Part shown: piece by piece, positions 22,818 to 24,490 of the stretch
How the letters are laid out: the number at the start of each line of letters is the position of its first letter
How positions within the stretch are numbered: position 1 is the stretch's first letter
NCBI GenBank assembly: GCA_964572475.1
Contig: CAZNEZ010000037.1
Coordinates: 1-24,490 of the forward strand
Reading direction: 5' to 3'
Origin: CAZNEZ01 sp964572475
GTDB lineage: Bacteria; Bacillota; Clostridia; Lachnospirales; Lachnospiraceae
DNA: 24,490 nucleotides
The notes under the pieces: generated by a model
Told to the model about the DNA's origin: nothing
What the model saw: only the letters and a program-made list of their open reading frames with translations
The model's database searches: none
Position numbers and translations under genes: made by a program

Positions 22818-23501
22818 ATGGAAAAAGAGAATATTTTACTTAAGATTAAAGAAGAAAAACTTATTGCAGTTGTAAGAGCAGAGGAAGAAAGACAGGGAAT
22901 TCGCATTATTGAATCTATTGTAAGGGGAGGAATTAACCTCATAGAGATTACAATGACAGTACCTGGAGCAGTTGATATAATCAAGGAGCTTACTAAAAAA
23001 TATAAAGGAACAGATGTAGTTATCGGAGCAGGTACAGTACTTGATTCTGAAACAGCAAGAATAGTAATATTAGCAGGTGCCGAATTTGTTGTAAGTCCTT
23101 GTTTTAATAATGAGACAATCAGGCTTTGCAATAGGTACCGCATTCCAGTAATACCTGGAATTATGACAGTTACTGAGGCAGTTACAGCAATGGAATCTGG
23201 TTGTGATATCTTAAAAGTATTTCCAGGCAATGCATATTCACCGTCGATTATTAAATCATTTAAAGGACCATTGCCACAGGCCCAATTTATGCCAACTGGA
23301 GGAGTATCTGTTGAAAATGTGCATGAATGGTTAAAAGCAGGAGCTGTTGCAGTAGGAACAGGGAGTAACCTTACAGAAGGAGCAGCAAGAGGAGATTATC
23401 CAGCGATAACTAGTATGTCTAAAGCATTTGTAGAAGCGGTTCATCAGGCTTCTGATAACACAGAGTCTAAATCTAATAGCATTATTGATATTAAATTGTA
23501 G
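22818..23501 (+). CDS. eda: KDPG/KHG aldolase
   Basis: A 227-residue TIM-barrel class I aldolase that splits 2-keto-3-deoxy-6-phosphogluconate to pyruvate and glyceraldehyde 3-phosphate, the last step of galacturonate and unsaturated-uronate catabolism. The Schiff-base lysine is Lys133 in ILKVFPG, with Glu43 in LIEITM and Arg20 in AVVRAE. VIGAGTVL and FMPTGGVS are family motifs. It is slightly long, with a C-terminal tail of about 15 residues. GGAGGA lies five to six bases before ATG 22818. A TATAAT at 22779-22784 overlaps the end of the GH4 gene and could be a minor internal promoter, but the 39-base gap favours one transcript. Confidence 0.93.
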   Translation: MEKENILLKIKEEKLIAVVRAEEERQGIRIIESIVRGGINLIEITMTVPGAVDIIKELTKKYKGTDVVIGAGTVLDSETARIVILAGAEFVVSPCFNNETIRLCNRYRIPVIPGIMTVTEAVTAMESGCDILKVFPGNAYSPSIIKSFKGPLPQAQFMPTGGVSVENVHEWLKAGAVAVGTGSNLTEGAARGDYPAITSMSKAFVEAVHQASDNTESKSNSIIDIKL

Positions 23502-23549
23502 ATATATCATCATAATATGGTATTAATATAGAATATATAATTTGAAAGG

Positions 23550-23565
23550 ATTGCAAAAGTGCAAT
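23550..23565 (+). other. Small hairpin directly before the kduI ribosome site
   Basis: ATTGCA (23550-23555) pairs with TGCAAT (23560-23565) around an AAAG loop. The AGGTGA ribosome site of kduI begins at the next base. Position suggests a modest effect on translation, but a 6-bp AT-rich stem is weak. Confidence 0.35.
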
Positions 23566-23576
23566 AGGTGAACAAA

Positions 23577-24440
23577 ATGGAAGTAAGAACAGCAGCAAGC
23601 CCAAAAGATGCAAAATTTTATACAACTGACAGATTAAGAGAGGAATTTTTGATTCCTGAAGTATTCATTGAAAATGAAATAAAAACTGTATATAGCCATA
23701 TTGATAGAATTATTACTGGTTCAGCAATGCCTAAAGATAAAGATTTGGTACTTACAGCTGGAGATGAGATTAGAGCAGAATATTTCTTGCAGAGAAGAGA
23801 AATGGGAATTATAAATATCGGAGGCAGAGGAACAGTAACTGTTGACGGTAAAGAATATATTTTAGAATACAAAGATGGAATGTATATAGGTATGGGGGCA
23901 AAGGATATTAAATTTGCGAGCGAAGATAGAAGTAATCCGGCTAAATTCTACTTTAATAGTACTCCAGCACATAAAACATATAAAACTGTTCAGATAAAGA
24001 TGGAAGGTACACCAAACGATGATACTATAATAATTAAAGATTGTAATAAAGTTGAGCTTGGAACTCTTGAGGAATCAAATCATAGAGTAATTAATAAATA
24101 CATACTTCCTGGACAGGTTGAAAGCTGTCAGCTTGTTATGGGAATGACAGCACTGAAGCCAGGCAGCGTTTGGAATACAATGCCTTGCCATACACATGAT
24201 AGAAGAATGGAAGTATATTTATATTTTGAACTTCCAGAAGATGCCGTTGTATTCCATTACATGGGAGAGCCAACAGAGACAAGACATATTGTTATGAGAA
24301 ATGAACAGGCTGTTATCTCACCAAGCTGGTCAATTCATGCAGCATCGGCTACAAGAGCTTATACATTTATATGGGGAATGGCTGGAGAGAATCAGGCATT
24401 TGACGATATGGATGCTGTAGCAATGACAGATTTAAGGTAA
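23577..24440 (+). CDS. kduI: 5-keto-4-deoxyuronate isomerase KduI
   Basis: A 287-residue cupin enzyme that isomerises 5-keto-4-deoxyuronate (4-deoxy-L-threo-5-hexosulose uronate) to 2,5-diketo-3-deoxygluconate in the breakdown of unsaturated uronates made by pectate lyases. The zinc ligands are visible: His205 and His207 with Glu212 in CHTHDRRMEVYLYF, and His254 in SWSIHAA. The N-terminal EVRTAASPKD and TDRLREEFLI are typical of the family. The start ATG 23577 follows AGGTGA by five bases; a GTG three codons earlier overlaps that site. It is preceded by eda and followed within bases by the inverted double-hairpin element. The partner enzyme KduD is not in the window. Confidence 0.94.
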   Translation: MEVRTAASPKDAKFYTTDRLREEFLIPEVFIENEIKTVYSHIDRIITGSAMPKDKDLVLTAGDEIRAEYFLQRREMGIINIGGRGTVTVDGKEYILEYKDGMYIGMGAKDIKFASEDRSNPAKFYFNSTPAHKTYKTVQIKMEGTPNDDTIIIKDCNKVELGTLEESNHRVINKYILPGQVESCQLVMGMTALKPGSVWNTMPCHTHDRRMEVYLYFELPEDAVVFHYMGEPTETRHIVMRNEQAVISPSWSIHAASATRAYTFIWGMAGENQAFDDMDAVAMTDLR

Positions 24441-24488
24441 AAAAGCGTTCACCGGCGTGAACGCTTGGAAGAATGCTTTGCATTCTTC
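24441..24488 (-). terminator. Double-hairpin terminator-like element, right copy (inverted)
   Basis: Read on the - strand this has the same plan as 5-54: a 9-bp hairpin (24468-24476 with 24480-24488, identical stem sequence, 3-base loop), a single C, a 10-bp hairpin (24443-24452 with 24457-24466) with GCCG loop, then a T-run. The T-run faces away from the window end, so as an intrinsic terminator it best stops - strand transcription arriving from the right. It begins at the base after the kduI stop, so the stem may also protect or end the + strand operon message. Confidence 0.75.
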
Positions 24489-24490
24489 TT

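Noticed and set aside
5..24488. Inverted double hairpins as ends of a 24-kb mobile element
   Set aside because: They are terminator-like and diverged, no transposase or integrase lies between them, no target duplication is visible, and the enclosed genes are mostly core functions. The window edges may simply fall near them.

Overview
The window is AT-rich, densely packed DNA that reads as a Lachnospiraceae-type Clostridia chromosome, perhaps close to a pectin-using Lachnospira (formerly Eubacterium eligens group). This is an inference from low GC, strong AAGGAG ribosome sites, the gene families and a uronate/pectin operon; no rRNA is present to confirm it. I saw no tRNA, rRNA, CRISPR array, transposase or phage gene. 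The longest stretches without a gene are below 200 bases.

Layout. (1) 1-54: a double-hairpin terminator-like element. (2) 154-6636: a complete phosphate operon on the + strand, pstS-pstC-pstA-pstB-phoU-phoB-like-phoR-like, behind an array of Pho-box-like hexamers. High-affinity phosphate uptake, its negative regulator PhoU and the sensor/regulator pair sit in one probable transcript. The PstS protein is circularly permuted: the half that is C-terminal in ordinary PstS comes first. (3) 6718-6921: a small acidic protein of unknown function. (4) 6935-8278, - strand: a SpoVB-like MOP-family lipid flippase. (5) 8428-11218: cysteine desulfurase, IscU/NifU scaffold and MnmA, a sulfur-trafficking and tRNA 2-thiolation set behind a good promoter whose start site overlaps a palindrome. 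(6) 11252-14458: a SWIM/SNF2 helicase starting at TTG. (7) 14521-19261: a c-di-GMP pair, an EAL phosphodiesterase with two periplasmic binding-protein-like sensors followed by a Cache-PAS-GGDEF cyclase. (8) 19447-21186: a secreted choice-of-anchor A-type surface protein with a long Thr-rich repeat stalk and membrane anchor, preceded by a C-run tract and followed by a clear terminator. (9) 21378-24440: a uronate operon, GH4 alpha-galacturonidase (LplD-like), KDPG aldolase (Eda) and KduI. (10) 24441-24488: a second copy of the double-hairpin element, inverted.

How it works together. The pst operon scavenges phosphate and probably regulates itself. IscS, IscU and MnmA move sulfur from cysteine to tRNA. 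The EAL and GGDEF proteins could set local c-di-GMP from external signals, and the adjacent surface protein is a candidate output, which is inference from position only. The GH4-Eda-KduI genes handle galacturonate and unsaturated uronate from pectin; KduD, KdgK and the hexuronate steps are not in the window.

The items most worth a second look are the permuted PstS, the two double-hairpin elements (identical first hairpin, four compensated base-pair changes in the second), and the c-di-GMP/surface-protein neighbourhood with its C-run tract.
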